A stretch of DNA of 64,000 bases from positions 310,001 through 374,000 of the forward strand of contig CAJMKK010000002.1 in the NCBI GenBank assembly GCA_905214105.1, written 5' to 3'. Shown here one piece after another: positions 25,484 through 34,083 of the stretch. The first letter of the stretch is position 1; each line of letters begins with the position of its first letter. A program made the position numbers and the translations under genes. The notes beneath the pieces are model-generated. The model did not search any database and was not told the DNA's origin. It saw only the letters and a list, made by a program, of their open reading frames with translations. Source of the stretch: an uncultured bacterium. GTDB lineage: Bacteria; Actinomycetota; Coriobacteriia; Coriobacteriales; Coriobacteriaceae.

Positions 25484-26491
25484 GTGGCGAACGCCATCGA
25501 TCAGCTCACGGACCGCGTGCTCGTGCTCGGCCGCCTCACCATCGTTCGCCGCGCCATTACTGCCGTGGCGGTCACCATTTCTGCCGTTCTCCAGACATTC
25601 CTGATCCAGGCGTTCATTCAACCCGCCGACCTGCTTCCGAGCGGCCTTACCGGCGTCGCGGTCCTGCTCGATCGCGTTACCTCGCTCGGTGGCGTTCACA
25701 TCGACATCTCGCTCGGTATGCTCGCGCTCAACATCCCCGTGGCGCTCCTATGCTGGAGCGGCATTAGCAAGCGTTTCGTCATCTTCTCGATGACGCAGGT
25801 CGTGCTCTCGTCGCTGTTCCTCAACGTCTTTCACTTCGCGCCGTTTTTGGGCGACAAGATCATGCTAATCATTTTTGGCGGCGTGGTCTCGGGTCTGGGC
25901 GCTGCCATCGCGCTTAAGTCCGGCGCATCTACCGGCGGCACCGACTTTATCGCGCTGTGGGTCTCCAACCACACGGGTAAGACCATCTGGGGTGTCATCT
26001 TTGGTTTCAACTGCTTTATCCTGGCGATCTTTGGCTTTATGTTTGGCTGGGATAACGCGGCGTACTCCATAGTGTTCCAGTTTATTTCGACCAAGACCAT
26101 CGACAGCTTCTATCATCGCTACGACCGTGTGACGCTGCAGATCACAACGCGCAAGGCAGACGAGGTCATGACCGCCTATGTTGACCATTTTCAGCATGGT
26201 ATTAGCTGCGCCGAGGTCATCGGCGGATACAGCCGTGAAAAGATGTACCTGCTGCACACCGTTGTCTCGACCTACGAGAGCCAGGACATTATCAAGCTAG
26301 TGTGCGACATTGATCCCGGTGCCGTGATCAACGTGTTCCACACGCTCAGCTTTGTGGGCGGCTGGTGGGGTGGTCATGTCGACGAGCCCATGCCCACGGC
26401 CGTTCCCGATCCCGACAAGCCCGCACGCATGGCCAGCAGGCAGGCGCGCCTCAGCGAGCAGGACAGTCTGCAACAGGACGACGGCAAGTAA
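25484..26491 (+). CDS. YitT-family membrane protein
   Basis: A 335-residue YitT protein. Five to six membrane helices (about 20-210) contain FIQPADLLPSGLTGVAVLLD and the GAAIALKSGASTGGTDFIAL block. The C-terminal soluble DUF2179 domain (about 220-295) has RVTLQITTRKADEVMTAYV and YLLHTVVSTYE. The function is unknown in general, and the family is common in Firmicutes and Coriobacteriia. The start is GTG 25484 with GAAAGGAG upstream. The tail after 295 is variable and charged. Confidence 0.88.
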   Translation: MANAIDQLTDRVLVLGRLTIVRRAITAVAVTISAVLQTFLIQAFIQPADLLPSGLTGVAVLLDRVTSLGGVHIDISLGMLALNIPVALLCWSGISKRFVIFSMTQVVLSSLFLNVFHFAPFLGDKIMLIIFGGVVSGLGAAIALKSGASTGGTDFIALWVSNHTGKTIWGVIFGFNCFILAIFGFMFGWDNAAYSIVFQFISTKTIDSFYHRYDRVTLQITTRKADEVMTAYVDHFQHGISCAEVIGGYSREKMYLLHTVVSTYESQDIIKLVCDIDPGAVINVFHTLSFVGGWWGGHVDEPMPTAVPDPDKPARMASRQARLSEQDSLQQDDGK

Positions 26492-26544
26492 GGTTTTGCT
26501 GTATGTGGTGTATCGTTTTATCCAACTGAGGTAACATATAAAAA

Positions 26545-26560
26545 GACGTTATATACGTAT
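26545..26560. promoter_or_regulatory. Operator-like palindrome ahead of regulator 2
   Basis: GACGTTATATACGTAT is a near-palindrome around ACGTTATATACGT and matches the motifs at 19230 and 20511. It lies about 36 bases before the regulator start, suggesting autoregulation. Confidence 0.6.
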
Positions 26561-26595
26561 TAGTTATTTTAATATTTCGATAAGAGTGATTAGAT

Positions 26596-27315
26596 ATGCC
26601 TGCGCCCAAAAATGCACCGCTTTACCAGCAGATTTACGACGAAATCAAGGATGCGATCGAGAAAGGTGTTTATGCACCCAAGGAGCGTATTCCGTCCGAG
26701 CTCGAGCTAGCCGAGCAGTACGAGGTGAGCCGAATTACGGTGCGCCGCGCCGTCGAGGAGTTGTGCTCCGATGGCTACCTGGTTAAGCAGCAGGGCCGCG
26801 GCACCTTTGTTTCCACGCCGCACATCAATCGTCAGTTCCATGCCTCGACGCTGCAGACGTTTACCGCGCTGTGTGCCGGCAACGGCATGAAGGCCGGTGC
26901 ACATGTGGTCGATCGCCAGATCGTTCCGGCGCGCCAAAACGAGATGGAGTTCTTTGGTCTGCAGAAGGATGCGCTGCTACTGCATATCAAGCGCGTGCGT
27001 ACGGCCGACGGCGAGCCCATCTTTGAGGAGAACATCTTTGTGCCGTTTGACGCCTACCGTGAGCTGTTGACGGCCGATCTTGAGGACAAGTCGATTTTTG
27101 CCGAGGTCGAGCGTGTTGGCGGAACGCCGATTGTCTCGGTTGGCTACCGTACGGTCGAGGCCGTTCGCGCCAATGCCGAGCAGGCGGCCGAGCTGGGCAT
27201 TGCCCCGCATGATCCACTGCTCAACCTGCGTGCCGGCTTCACAGGCCCCAATGGCGAGCCGGTCCTGATGGGTAAGCAGTACTACGTGGGCAGCCGCTAC
27301 GTCATGGTTATGTAG
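26596..27315 (+). CDS. GntR/HutC-family regulator with UTRA domain (regulator 2)
   Basis: A 239-residue regulator. The winged helix (about 8-72) has IPSELELAEQYEVSRITVRR and QQGRGTFV. The UTRA domain (about 90-235) has LLLHIKRVRTADGEPIFEE. The start ATG 26596 has only a weak ribosome site, as is common for autoregulated repressors. Its own upstream motif is shared with the PTS operon and the EamA-1 gene, so I infer that it controls these three transcription units, probably derepressed by a phosphorylated Amadori intermediate. Confidence 0.88.
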   Translation: MPAPKNAPLYQQIYDEIKDAIEKGVYAPKERIPSELELAEQYEVSRITVRRAVEELCSDGYLVKQQGRGTFVSTPHINRQFHASTLQTFTALCAGNGMKAGAHVVDRQIVPARQNEMEFFGLQKDALLLHIKRVRTADGEPIFEENIFVPFDAYRELLTADLEDKSIFAEVERVGGTPIVSVGYRTVEAVRANAEQAAELGIAPHDPLLNLRAGFTGPNGEPVLMGKQYYVGSRYVMVM

Positions 27316-27320
27316 CCCTA

Positions 27321-27484
27321 GTTGCGCGGTTTTCCAAACCGCGCAACGGCTCGACGCTGCAAGCCCGCCAGAACGGCAATCTGCCTTTCAACTTTGGCGG
27401 CATGACCAGAAGGTCAATGCCGCCTTGTTTCAAGGCACCTTGCTCGCTCTGGCGGGCTTTCGCTGTCCGCGCCAAAACATCGAC
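27321..27484 (+). ncRNA. Candidate structured RNA or folded repeat, copy B
   Basis: The second copy starts six bases after the stop of regulator 2. P1 is GTTGCGCGGTTT with AAACCGCGCAAC (27321-27347), then the invariant linker GGCTCGACGCTGC. The long arm pairs AAGCCCGCCAGA (27361-27372) with TCTGGCGGGCTT (27448-27459), TGCCTT with AAGGCA, and GGCGGCAT with ATGCCGCC, ending in GACC-AGAA-GGTC. Relative to copy A many paired bases differ on both sides, while linker and loop sequences are identical. Confidence 0.65.
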
Positions 27485-27494
27485 TACCCCCAGA

Positions 27495-27562
27495 ATGAGC
27501 GTGGATAATCTCCCGTTTTTGGTTTGGTGACGGGCCCAAAGTGGGAGATTATCCACGCTCAT
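27495..27562. repeat. Palindrome family P1, copy 1 (20-bp perfect arms)
   Basis: ATGAGCGTGGATAATCTCCC (27495-27514) is exactly complementary to 27543-27562. Related copies lie at 38997-39066 and 47423-47493. A solitary half-site (AATCCACGCTCGTCCCC) follows at about 27579. Confidence 0.88.
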
Positions 27563-27688
27563 CCGGAAAGTGTCTAAAAATCCACGCTCGTCCCCTTCGG
27601 ATTGCGTAGCCCATCGCTGGTGGCCGTGCGGCACCGGTCCGCGTGGCGGCGTATAATCGGCGGCAGATGACTTGGACGTTAGGAAACC

Positions 27689-29671
27689 ATGACCGATAGC
27701 ATGCAGCAGATGGCGCTCGACACGCTCGGCGCCTATTTTGGCTACACCTCGTTTCGCCCGGGGCAGGACCGCATGGTCGATGCGATCCTTGCCGGTCGCG
27801 ACGCGCTGGGCGTTATGCCCACGGGCGCCGGCAAGTCCATTTGCTACCAGGTGCCCGCGCTCATGCTGCCCGGCATCACCTTTGTGGTGAGTCCGCTGCT
27901 GTCGCTTATGGAGGATCAGACCCGTGCGTTGCTCGCGGCGGGTGCGCGACCCAGCTATCTCAACTCCAGCCTTACCCCGGCCCAGCAAAACACTGTGCTC
28001 AAGCGGGCGCGCGAGGGCCGCTACCAGCTTATGTACGTGGCGCCCGAGCGCCTGCTCGAGCCGCGCTTTTTAGCTTTTGCGCAGGAGGCTGCGGCCGAAG
28101 GCGGCATCGGCGTGCCGCTCGTGGCCATTGACGAGGCCCACTGCGTAAGCCAATGGGGCCAGGATTTCCGCCCCGCTTACCTGCAGATTCGCGAGTTCAT
28201 CGATTCGCTTCCGCAGCGCCCCATCGTGGCGGCCTTTACCGCTACGGCAACCGAGCGCGTGCGCGCGGACATTCAGCAGATGCTCGGCCTGCAAAGCCCC
28301 GCGACGGTGGTGACGGGCTTCGATCGCAAGAACCTCTACTTTGGCTGCGAGGAGATGGGCGACAAGGCCAAGGCCGCGTGGGTGCGCGACTATGTGATCG
28401 CGCATTCGGGCGAGAGCGGCATCGTGTATTGCTCGACCCGCAAGACGGTCGATGCGCTGGCAGGTGAGCTTGCCGAGGCGCTGGGTCCCAGCGGCATTCG
28501 CGTTGGTCGCTACCATGCAGGCATGGGCAACGACGCCCGTCGCCAAAGCCAGCGCGCCTTTATCGACGACGATATTCAGGTGATGGTTGCCACCAACGCC
28601 TTTGGCATGGGTATCGACAAGCCCAACGTGCGCTACGTGATCCACAACAACGTGCCCGAGAGCATCGAGGCTTACTACCAGGAGGCTGGCCGCGCCGGCC
28701 GTGATGGCGACCCGGCCAGCTGCCACCTGCTGTGGAACGGCAACGATTTTCGCATGCGTCGCTTTCTGATCGACCGCGGCGATGCTGCCGATGAGGCACT
28801 TGACGACGAGCAGCGCGCGTGGGCGCTCCAGAATCGATATCGTCTGCTCAGCCAGATGGAGGGCTACTGCAATACCACCGGTTGCCTGCGCGAATATATG
28901 CTGCGCTACTTTGGCGACGAGGCCGCGGCCGAGCATGCTGCCGCGGCCGGTACGGGCAGCGCCGCCACGGACGACGCCGAAGGCTGCGGCAACTGCAGCA
29001 ACTGCCTCACGCAGTTCGAGGTCGAGGACGTCACCGATATGGCCCGCGCCGCCGTGCGCTATGTGGCCACGCGACCCATGCGCTTTGGCAAGTCGCTCAT
29101 CGCCGACGTGCTTCACGGCGGCAACACCGAGCGCATTCGCCAGATGCATCTGGACGAGGACCACGGCTACGGTGAGCTGTCGAGCGAATCGGTCGGGCGC
29201 ATCAAGGACATCATCGGCCAGCTGTGCGGCCGCGGTTATCTGGCTACCTCGCAGGGGCAGTACCCAGTCGTGGGGCTGGGCCCGCACGCCGGCGAGGTCG
29301 AGGACGAGGCGTTCGCCTTTACCGTTAAGCGTCGCGCGTCCAAGCGCAAGGCTTCGGCCCGCGCCCGCCGTGCGGTGGATCTACTGCGCGAGGAGGCCGA
29401 GCTGGATCAGCGCCCGCGTGTGGGTGACGATGCCGAGCTGTTCGAACGCCTGCGCGCCCTGCGCAAGGAGATCTCGACCGAGTTGGAGATGGCACCGTAC
29501 ATGGTCTTTTCCGACAAGGCCCTGCGCGGTCTGTGCCGTCTACGCCCGCAGACGCGCGACGAGCTTATCCAGGTCAACGGTATCGGCGAGAAAAAGGCCG
29601 ACGCCTTTGGCGAGCAGTTTATGGCGGCGATTGAAGAGTTTGAGTCCGAGCATGCACGGAATGGAGCATAA
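27689..29671 (+). CDS. recQ: ATP-dependent DNA helicase RecQ
   Basis: A 660-residue RecQ helicase. Walker A TGAGKSICYQ is near 50, AIDEAHCVSQWGQDFRP near 150 and the motif VI QEAGRAGRDG near 330. An RQC zinc-binding region near 400-440 has C-NTTG-C and CGNCSNC, and the HRDC domain covers about 580-655 (LFERLRALRKEIS to GEKKADAFG). It unwinds recombination and replication intermediates. The downstream GntR gene begins two bases after its stop, an odd pairing of a repair helicase with a catabolic regulator that is probably translational coupling. Confidence 0.96.
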   Translation: MTDSMQQMALDTLGAYFGYTSFRPGQDRMVDAILAGRDALGVMPTGAGKSICYQVPALMLPGITFVVSPLLSLMEDQTRALLAAGARPSYLNSSLTPAQQNTVLKRAREGRYQLMYVAPERLLEPRFLAFAQEAAAEGGIGVPLVAIDEAHCVSQWGQDFRPAYLQIREFIDSLPQRPIVAAFTATATERVRADIQQMLGLQSPATVVTGFDRKNLYFGCEEMGDKAKAAWVRDYVIAHSGESGIVYCSTRKTVDALAGELAEALGPSGIRVGRYHAGMGNDARRQSQRAFIDDDIQVMVATNAFGMGIDKPNVRYVIHNNVPESIEAYYQEAGRAGRDGDPASCHLLWNGNDFRMRRFLIDRGDAADEALDDEQRAWALQNRYRLLSQMEGYCNTTGCLREYMLRYFGDEAAAEHAAAAGTGSAATDDAEGCGNCSNCLTQFEVEDVTDMARAAVRYVATRPMRFGKSLIADVLHGGNTERIRQMHLDEDHGYGELSSESVGRIKDIIGQLCGRGYLATSQGQYPVVGLGPHAGEVEDEAFAFTVKRRASKRKASARARRAVDLLREEAELDQRPRVGDDAELFERLRALRKEISTELEMAPYMVFSDKALRGLCRLRPQTRDELIQVNGIGEKKADAFGEQFMAAIEEFESEHARNGA

Positions 29672-29673
29672 CG

Positions 29674-30429
29674 ATGGCATCCGACGATAAAACCGAGCGC
29701 ACTGAGGTGTCCGCTGTGCCGCTGTACCAGCAGGTTATGGACGACCTAAAGGGCGAGATCGCGCGCGGCGTGTACGCATCCGGCTCGCGCATTCCTTCCG
29801 AGATGGAGCTCGTGAAGTACTACGGCGTGGGACGTATCACCGTGCGCCGCGCTATCGAGGAACTGTCGCGCGCGGGGTATCTCAGCCGCCAGCAGGGGAG
29901 GGGCACGTTTGTGTGCGCGCCCAAGCTCAAGCGCAAGATTGTCCAGAAGGGTGACGTCCAGAGCTTTTCCGAAGGTTGCGCTGCCAACGACATGGTGGCC
30001 GGAGCACGCCTGGTGTCGCGCACGGTGGTCGCGGCGACGCGCGAGGACGCGGCGTTTTTTGGGGTGGAGCCCGGCTGCGAGCTCATCGTTGTCGAGCGCG
30101 TGCGCACGGCAGACGGCGTGCCCGTCATGCTCGAGAACAACGCCTTTGTGCTGGCCGACCATCCCTATCTGCAGACGCTTGCCGACAAGGACCTCACGGA
30201 CAATTCCATCTTTGCACTCGTTGCCGAGCATTCGGGCCGCGCGCCGCTCAAGTCCGACCCTTGCACCGTGGAGATTGCGCTTGCCGATGCTCAGGCGGCC
30301 CCGCTGTTGGAGGTGCCGGTCGGCGAGCCGCTCTTCTATATGGAGGCGTACTTTACCGATGCGGACGGGCGGCCCCTGCTGCTCGGGCGCCAAAAGATCG
30401 TGGGCTCGCGCTACGTGTTCGACATCTAA
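29674..30429 (+). CDS. GntR/HutC-family regulator with UTRA domain (regulator 3)
   Basis: A 251-residue regulator. The winged helix (about 12-85) has RIPSEMELVKYYGVGRITVRR and SRQQGRGTFV. The UTRA domain (about 100-245) has ELIVVERVRTADGVPVMLE. It resembles regulator 2 more than regulator 1, suggesting duplication. ATG 29674 follows two bases after recQ. The SIS-3 gene lies 144 bases downstream on the same strand behind two ATAGAAC-type direct repeats, so regulator 3 very likely controls SIS-3. Confidence 0.9.
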   Translation: MASDDKTERTEVSAVPLYQQVMDDLKGEIARGVYASGSRIPSEMELVKYYGVGRITVRRAIEELSRAGYLSRQQGRGTFVCAPKLKRKIVQKGDVQSFSEGCAANDMVAGARLVSRTVVAATREDAAFFGVEPGCELIVVERVRTADGVPVMLENNAFVLADHPYLQTLADKDLTDNSIFALVAEHSGRAPLKSDPCTVEIALADAQAAPLLEVPVGEPLFYMEAYFTDADGRPLLLGRQKIVGSRYVFDI

Positions 30430-30438
30430 CGTCCATAG

Positions 30439-30517
30439 ATAGAACAACATAGAACAAATTTGCTGAAATGACTTCACGGGCACCTGCTTGCATGCTATAA
30501 ATAGAACAACATAGAAC
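30439..30517 (+). promoter_or_regulatory. SIS-3 promoter flanked by two identical operators
   Basis: ATAGAACAACATAGAAC occurs exactly at 30439-30455 and 30501-30517. Between them lie TTCACG (30473-30478) and TATAAA (30496-30501) spaced by 17 bases, a good sigma-A-type promoter. The second operator overlaps the end of the -10 and the transcription start. Each operator is itself a direct repeat of ATAGAAC. Confidence 0.75.
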
Positions 30518-30573
30518 GACTGCAGGTACGAGCTGCCGTCGTCCAAAGCCGCCACACAAGGAGGAGCGTCACC

Positions 30574-31542
30574 GTGAACGCACACGATCTGATTCAGGAA
30601 ATCATCGAGCGCAAGGGCAAGGTCGAGAATGTCTTTTGGATCGCCTGCGGCGGTTCGATGATCGACCTCATGCCGGCTAACGAACTGCTCAAGCGCGAGG
30701 CCACCACGTTTACCTCGACGGTCTACACAGCGCGCGAGTTTTGCCTGATGGCCCCCAAGAGCCTAGGGCCGAAGTCACTCGTCATCGCCTGCAGCCACAG
30801 CGGCAATACGCAGGAGGTCGTCGACGGTTGCGAGATGGCGCTGGCAGCCGGCGCCGAGGTCGTGGCCATGACAGACTGCGAGGGCTCCAAGATTGATAAC
30901 GGCAAGTGGACCACCTGGGTCTACCCTTGGGGCGAGGGCGTGTCGCAGGCCGAGGTGCCGCAGGGCATCGGCGCTCTGATCGCCGCCGAACTGCTCCACC
31001 AGCAGGAGGGTTACGAGGCGCTCGCCGATATGTACGCCGGCCTTAAGCAGATGGATGCGCTGTTGCCCGCTGCCCGCGAGAAGGTTAATGCCGAGCTGGG
31101 CGATCGCTTTGCCGAGCTCTGCCAGCAGCACGAGTTCTTCTACATCCTGGGATCCGGCCCCAACTTTAGCCAGACCTACGCCATGGCCATCTGCTCGCTC
31201 ATGGAGATGCAGTGGCAGCACTGCTGCTACATCCACTCCGGCGAGTACTTCCACGGCCCGTTCGAAGCCACCGAGCCCGGCGTGTTCTACTTTGTACAGC
31301 TCGGATCGGGCGAGTGTCGCCCCATGGAGGAGCGGGCGCTCGCATTCCTCAACACGCATACCGATACGGTCATGGTGCTCGATGCGCTCGAGTACGGCGT
31401 GGGTGAGGTGCCCGCCAGCGTGCGTTCGTTCCTAGAGCCGATCTTCTTCTACGCGATGAGCCGCGAGCTGCGCGCCGCTCGCGGCAAGGTGTTCGACCAC
31501 AGCCCCGAGGTTCGTCGCTACATGGGCATCGAGCAGTACTAA
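30574..31542 (+). CDS. SIS-domain protein, FrlB-like deglycase (SIS-3)
   Basis: A 322-residue protein with two SIS domains: VFWIACGGSMIDLMPANELL near 22, IACSHSGNTQEVVDG near 72, and YIHSGEYFHGPFEA near 220, ending RRYMGIEQY. It is more divergent from SIS-1 and SIS-2 than they are from each other at the C-terminus. The GTG start has AAGGAGGAG upstream. No transporter is adjacent, so it may act on a substrate imported elsewhere. In Gfr-type systems two deglycases distinguish 6-phosphorylated glucoselysine from fructoselysine, and SIS-3 could be the second specificity. Confidence 0.85.
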   Translation: MNAHDLIQEIIERKGKVENVFWIACGGSMIDLMPANELLKREATTFTSTVYTAREFCLMAPKSLGPKSLVIACSHSGNTQEVVDGCEMALAAGAEVVAMTDCEGSKIDNGKWTTWVYPWGEGVSQAEVPQGIGALIAAELLHQQEGYEALADMYAGLKQMDALLPAAREKVNAELGDRFAELCQQHEFFYILGSGPNFSQTYAMAICSLMEMQWQHCCYIHSGEYFHGPFEATEPGVFYFVQLGSGECRPMEERALAFLNTHTDTVMVLDALEYGVGEVPASVRSFLEPIFFYAMSRELRAARGKVFDHSPEVRRYMGIEQY

Positions 31543-31567
31543 GTAGCTGGGAAAGCAATCTTTTACG

Positions 31568-31599
31568 ACGGGGCCTTCACCAAACGAGGGTCCCGTTTG
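31568..31599 (+). terminator. Probable terminator after SIS-3
   Basis: ACGGGGCC pairs with GGTCCCGT with one wobble and is followed by TTTG. The T-tract is short. Confidence 0.5.
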
Positions 31600-31636
31600 C
31601 GTCGCGGCACCCCGTCCCAGCTGTCTGATAACGAAG

Positions 31637-31810
31637 TCAAATACTTTCCCCAGAAGTGAACGACCTATTTTGGACCCCTGAAGCATCCGCACTTTTTGGC
31701 GCCAAAACCGCAGGAAAATCTCGATGAAACCGCAGGAAATAGCAGCTGAAAAGTGTCGATGCTTCGGGGGTCCGATTTTGCTCGCTCACTTTGCGGGAAA
31801 AGTATTAGAC
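31637..31810. repeat. MITE-like element M2, copy 1 (degenerate)
   Basis: A 174-base element with imperfect terminal repeats (TACTTTCCCCAGAAGTGAAC near the left end, GGGAAAAGTATTAGA at the right) and an interior with GGACCCC/GGGGGTCC and CCGCAGGAAA repeats. The better-preserved copy is at 49712-49885. Confidence 0.82.
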
Positions 31811-31836
31811 CTGAATCTGCGAGCGTGTCGCGTGAG

Positions 31837-31880
31837 CCAAAAAAGCGGGCCGTGCCGGGGATTTCCGGCACGGCCCGCCC
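31837..31880 (-). terminator. Terminator of the hydroxyacid dehydrogenase gene
   Basis: On the minus strand GCGGGCCGTGCCGG pairs with CCGGCACGGCCCGC and is followed by six T residues. Confidence 0.9.
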
Positions 31881-31924
31881 TGCATTGCGCCCGTTATGAG
31901 CGAGTTGCCGCGTCAACCGGCGGA

Positions 31925-32902
31925 CTACTTTGCGTCGTAGGCCTCGGCATCCCACCAGTCGAGCTGGGCGATGTTGTCGCGAATGTGCTGGCAGCTCTTG
32001 TGGAAGCCCTCGAGCTCGTACTCGGACAGGTCCAGCGTGTAGACCTCCTCGACGCCCTCGGCGCCGATCACGCACGGCAGGGAGGTGAAGATGCCCTCCT
32101 CGCCATATTGGCCGGTCATGAGCGTGGAGGCGGAAAGCACGGCGTGCTCGTTGTGCAGCACGGCGGCACAGATGCGCGCGGCGGAGTTGGCGACGGCGTA
32201 CTCGGTGCACTGCTTGCCCTGGTAGGTCACATAGCCGCCCTTGCGCGCGAGCTCCTCGACCTCCATGTGGTCAAAGGCGTACTTGTCGGGGTTCTCGGCC
32301 TGGAGCTCGTTGAGGCTCTTGCCGGCGATGGTCGCAGCCTTAAAGGCAGCCAGCTGGCTAAAGCCGTGCTCGCCGATCATGTAGGCGTCGATGGACTTGG
32401 GGCTCACGCCGACCTTCTTGGAGATCTCGGTGCGCAGGCGGGCGGAGTCCAGACCGCAGCCCGAGCCGATAATCTTCTTGGGATCGTAGCCGGTCAGGTG
32501 CCACAGCTCGGTGCACACGACGTCGCAGGGGTTGGAGATGCTCACGAAGATACCGTCAAAGCCGGCGTCGACGATGCGCTTGGCAAAGGTGCGGGCGGCG
32601 TCGGTGGTAAAGAACAGCTCGCCGTCGCGGTTGCCAGCGGCCAGCGCGACCTTGCCGGCGGCGTTGACGATGACGTCGCAGCAGGCTAGCTCCTCGTAGT
32701 GGTCGTAGCAGTTGACGATCTTGGTGTTGTACGGGACAAACGAAAGGGAGTCGCGCAGGTCCTGGACCTCGGACGTCACCTTGGCCTCGTTGATATCGCA
32801 CAGGTACAGCTCATCGGCAATGCCCTGCATGAGCAGACTGTTGGCAACATGTGCTCCTACGTGGCCCTGGCCGACCACACCGATCTTACGCGTCTGGTAC
32901 AT
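31925..32902 (-). CDS. L-lactate / L-2-hydroxyacid dehydrogenase
   Basis: A 325-residue NAD-dependent enzyme of the lactate/malate dehydrogenase family. The Rossmann motif is GVVGQGHVGAHV at the N-terminus, the NPCDVV strand is near 125, SARLR supplies the substrate arginine near 152, and MIGEHGFSQ has the catalytic histidine near 178. The mobile loop (ALAAGNRDGELFF) differs from classical LDH and resembles L-2-hydroxyisocaproate dehydrogenases, so a branched 2-oxoacid is possible as well as pyruvate. The start at 32902 follows GAAAGGA. It stands alone with its own terminator. Confidence 0.85.
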   Translation of the reverse strand: MYQTRKIGVVGQGHVGAHVANSLLMQGIADELYLCDINEAKVTSEVQDLRDSLSFVPYNTKIVNCYDHYEELACCDVIVNAAGKVALAAGNRDGELFFTTDAARTFAKRIVDAGFDGIFVSISNPCDVVCTELWHLTGYDPKKIIGSGCGLDSARLRTEISKKVGVSPKSIDAYMIGEHGFSQLAAFKAATIAGKSLNELQAENPDKYAFDHMEVEELARKGGYVTYQGKQCTEYAVANSAARICAAVLHNEHAVLSASTLMTGQYGEEGIFTSLPCVIGAEGVEEVYTLDLSEYELEGFHKSCQHIRDNIAQLDWWDAEAYDAK

Positions 32903-33114
32903 ATATGCATCCTTTCGGCCGAGTTTTTCGCGTCGAACCATTGTAGCGTCCTGCTGCCACTTTGCTAGGCTAAAGCGCCGTAGATTTTTTGGGACATGCC
33001 TTAATCTCTATTTTTGGAGTGATTCGGGCCGCTGACGGCATCGCTGGGCGATGTGCTCGCGCGGATGGGGTCGCTCGTTGTACCATAGCTGCAACTGACT
33101 CGTAAGGAGCATCC

Positions 33115-34041
33115 ATGCCCATTCGCATCCCCGACGCCCTCCCTGCCGCCGCGCAGCTCGAGAGCGAGAACATCTTTGTCATGACCGAGTACCGCGCGCT
33201 GCATCAGGACATCCGTCCGCTGCGCGTGCTCATCCTCAACCTCATGCCCACCAAAATCGCCACCGAGACGCAGATCATGCGCAAGCTCTCCAACACGCCG
33301 CTACAGGTGGAGGTGGACCTGCTGCGCACCAAAACGCACGAGGCCACGCACGTGAGCGCCGGCCACCTGGAGACGTTCTACCGCACGTTCGACGACATCC
33401 GCGACATTCACTACGACGGCTTGATCATCACAGGCGCGCCGGTGGAGCAGATGCCGTTCGAAGAGGTCGACTACTGGCCCGAGCTCTGCCAGATCATGGA
33501 CTGGTCCACCACGCATGTGCACTCTACGCTGCACATTTGCTGGGGCGCGCAGGCGGGGCTCTACCATCATTACGGTATTCAGAAGTACGACCTGCCGGCA
33601 AAGGCGAGCGGCGTGTTCGAGCATTATCTGGTGAAGCCGCAGAGCCCGCTGGTCCGCGGCTTTGACGACCGTTTCTATGCCGTGCATTCGCGCAATACCG
33701 ATGTGCGCCGCGAGGACGTGGAGGCCGAGCCGCAGCTCGAGGTCGTGGCAGTGTCCGACGAGGTGGGCCTGTATATCGTCAAGTCGACCGACAGTCGCCG
33801 CTTCTTTGTCTTTGGCCATCCCGAATACGATACCGACACGCTGCGTCTGGAGTACGAGCGCGACGTGAAGCGCGGGCTTGATCCTGATGTGCCGGCACAT
33901 TACTTCCCGGGCGACGACCCCACCGCCGAGCCGCGCAACGTCTGGCGCAGCCAAGCTCAGCTGCTCTACACCAACTGGCTCAACTACTACGTCTACCAGA
34001 CCACGCCCTACGACCTGGCCCGCGCCGGCGAGGAGCACTAG
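33115..34041 (+). CDS. metA: Homoserine O-acyltransferase MetA, acetyl-CoA type predicted
   Basis: A 308-residue MetA that activates homoserine for methionine synthesis. The catalytic C142 is in [11 protein letters not shown], and H235 and E237 are in FGHPEYD, all at the family numbering. The residue that sets acyl specificity in characterised MetA enzymes is 111: Gly in the succinyl-CoA enzyme of E. coli and Glu in acetyl-CoA enzymes. Here the motif ITGAPVEQM places Glu exactly at 111, so acetyl-CoA is the predicted donor despite the usual succinyltransferase label. ATG 33115 follows AAGGAG. No other methionine gene is adjacent. Confidence 0.93.
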   Translation: MPIRIPDALPAAAQLESENIFVMTEYRALHQDIRPLRVLILNLMPTKIATETQIMRKLSNTPLQVEVDLLRTKTHEATHVSAGHLETFYRTFDDIRDIHYDGLIITGAPVEQMPFEEVDYWPELCQIMDWSTTHVHSTLHICWGAQAGLYHHYGIQKYDLPAKASGVFEHYLVKPQSPLVRGFDDRFYAVHSRNTDVRREDVEAEPQLEVVAVSDEVGLYIVKSTDSRRFFVFGHPEYDTDTLRLEYERDVKRGLDPDVPAHYFPGDDPTAEPRNVWRSQAQLLYTNWLNYYVYQTTPYDLARAGEEH

Positions 34042-34083
34042 ACTGCGGTGGTACTGCTGTAGCCGTGGCTGACGTGGCGGCGA

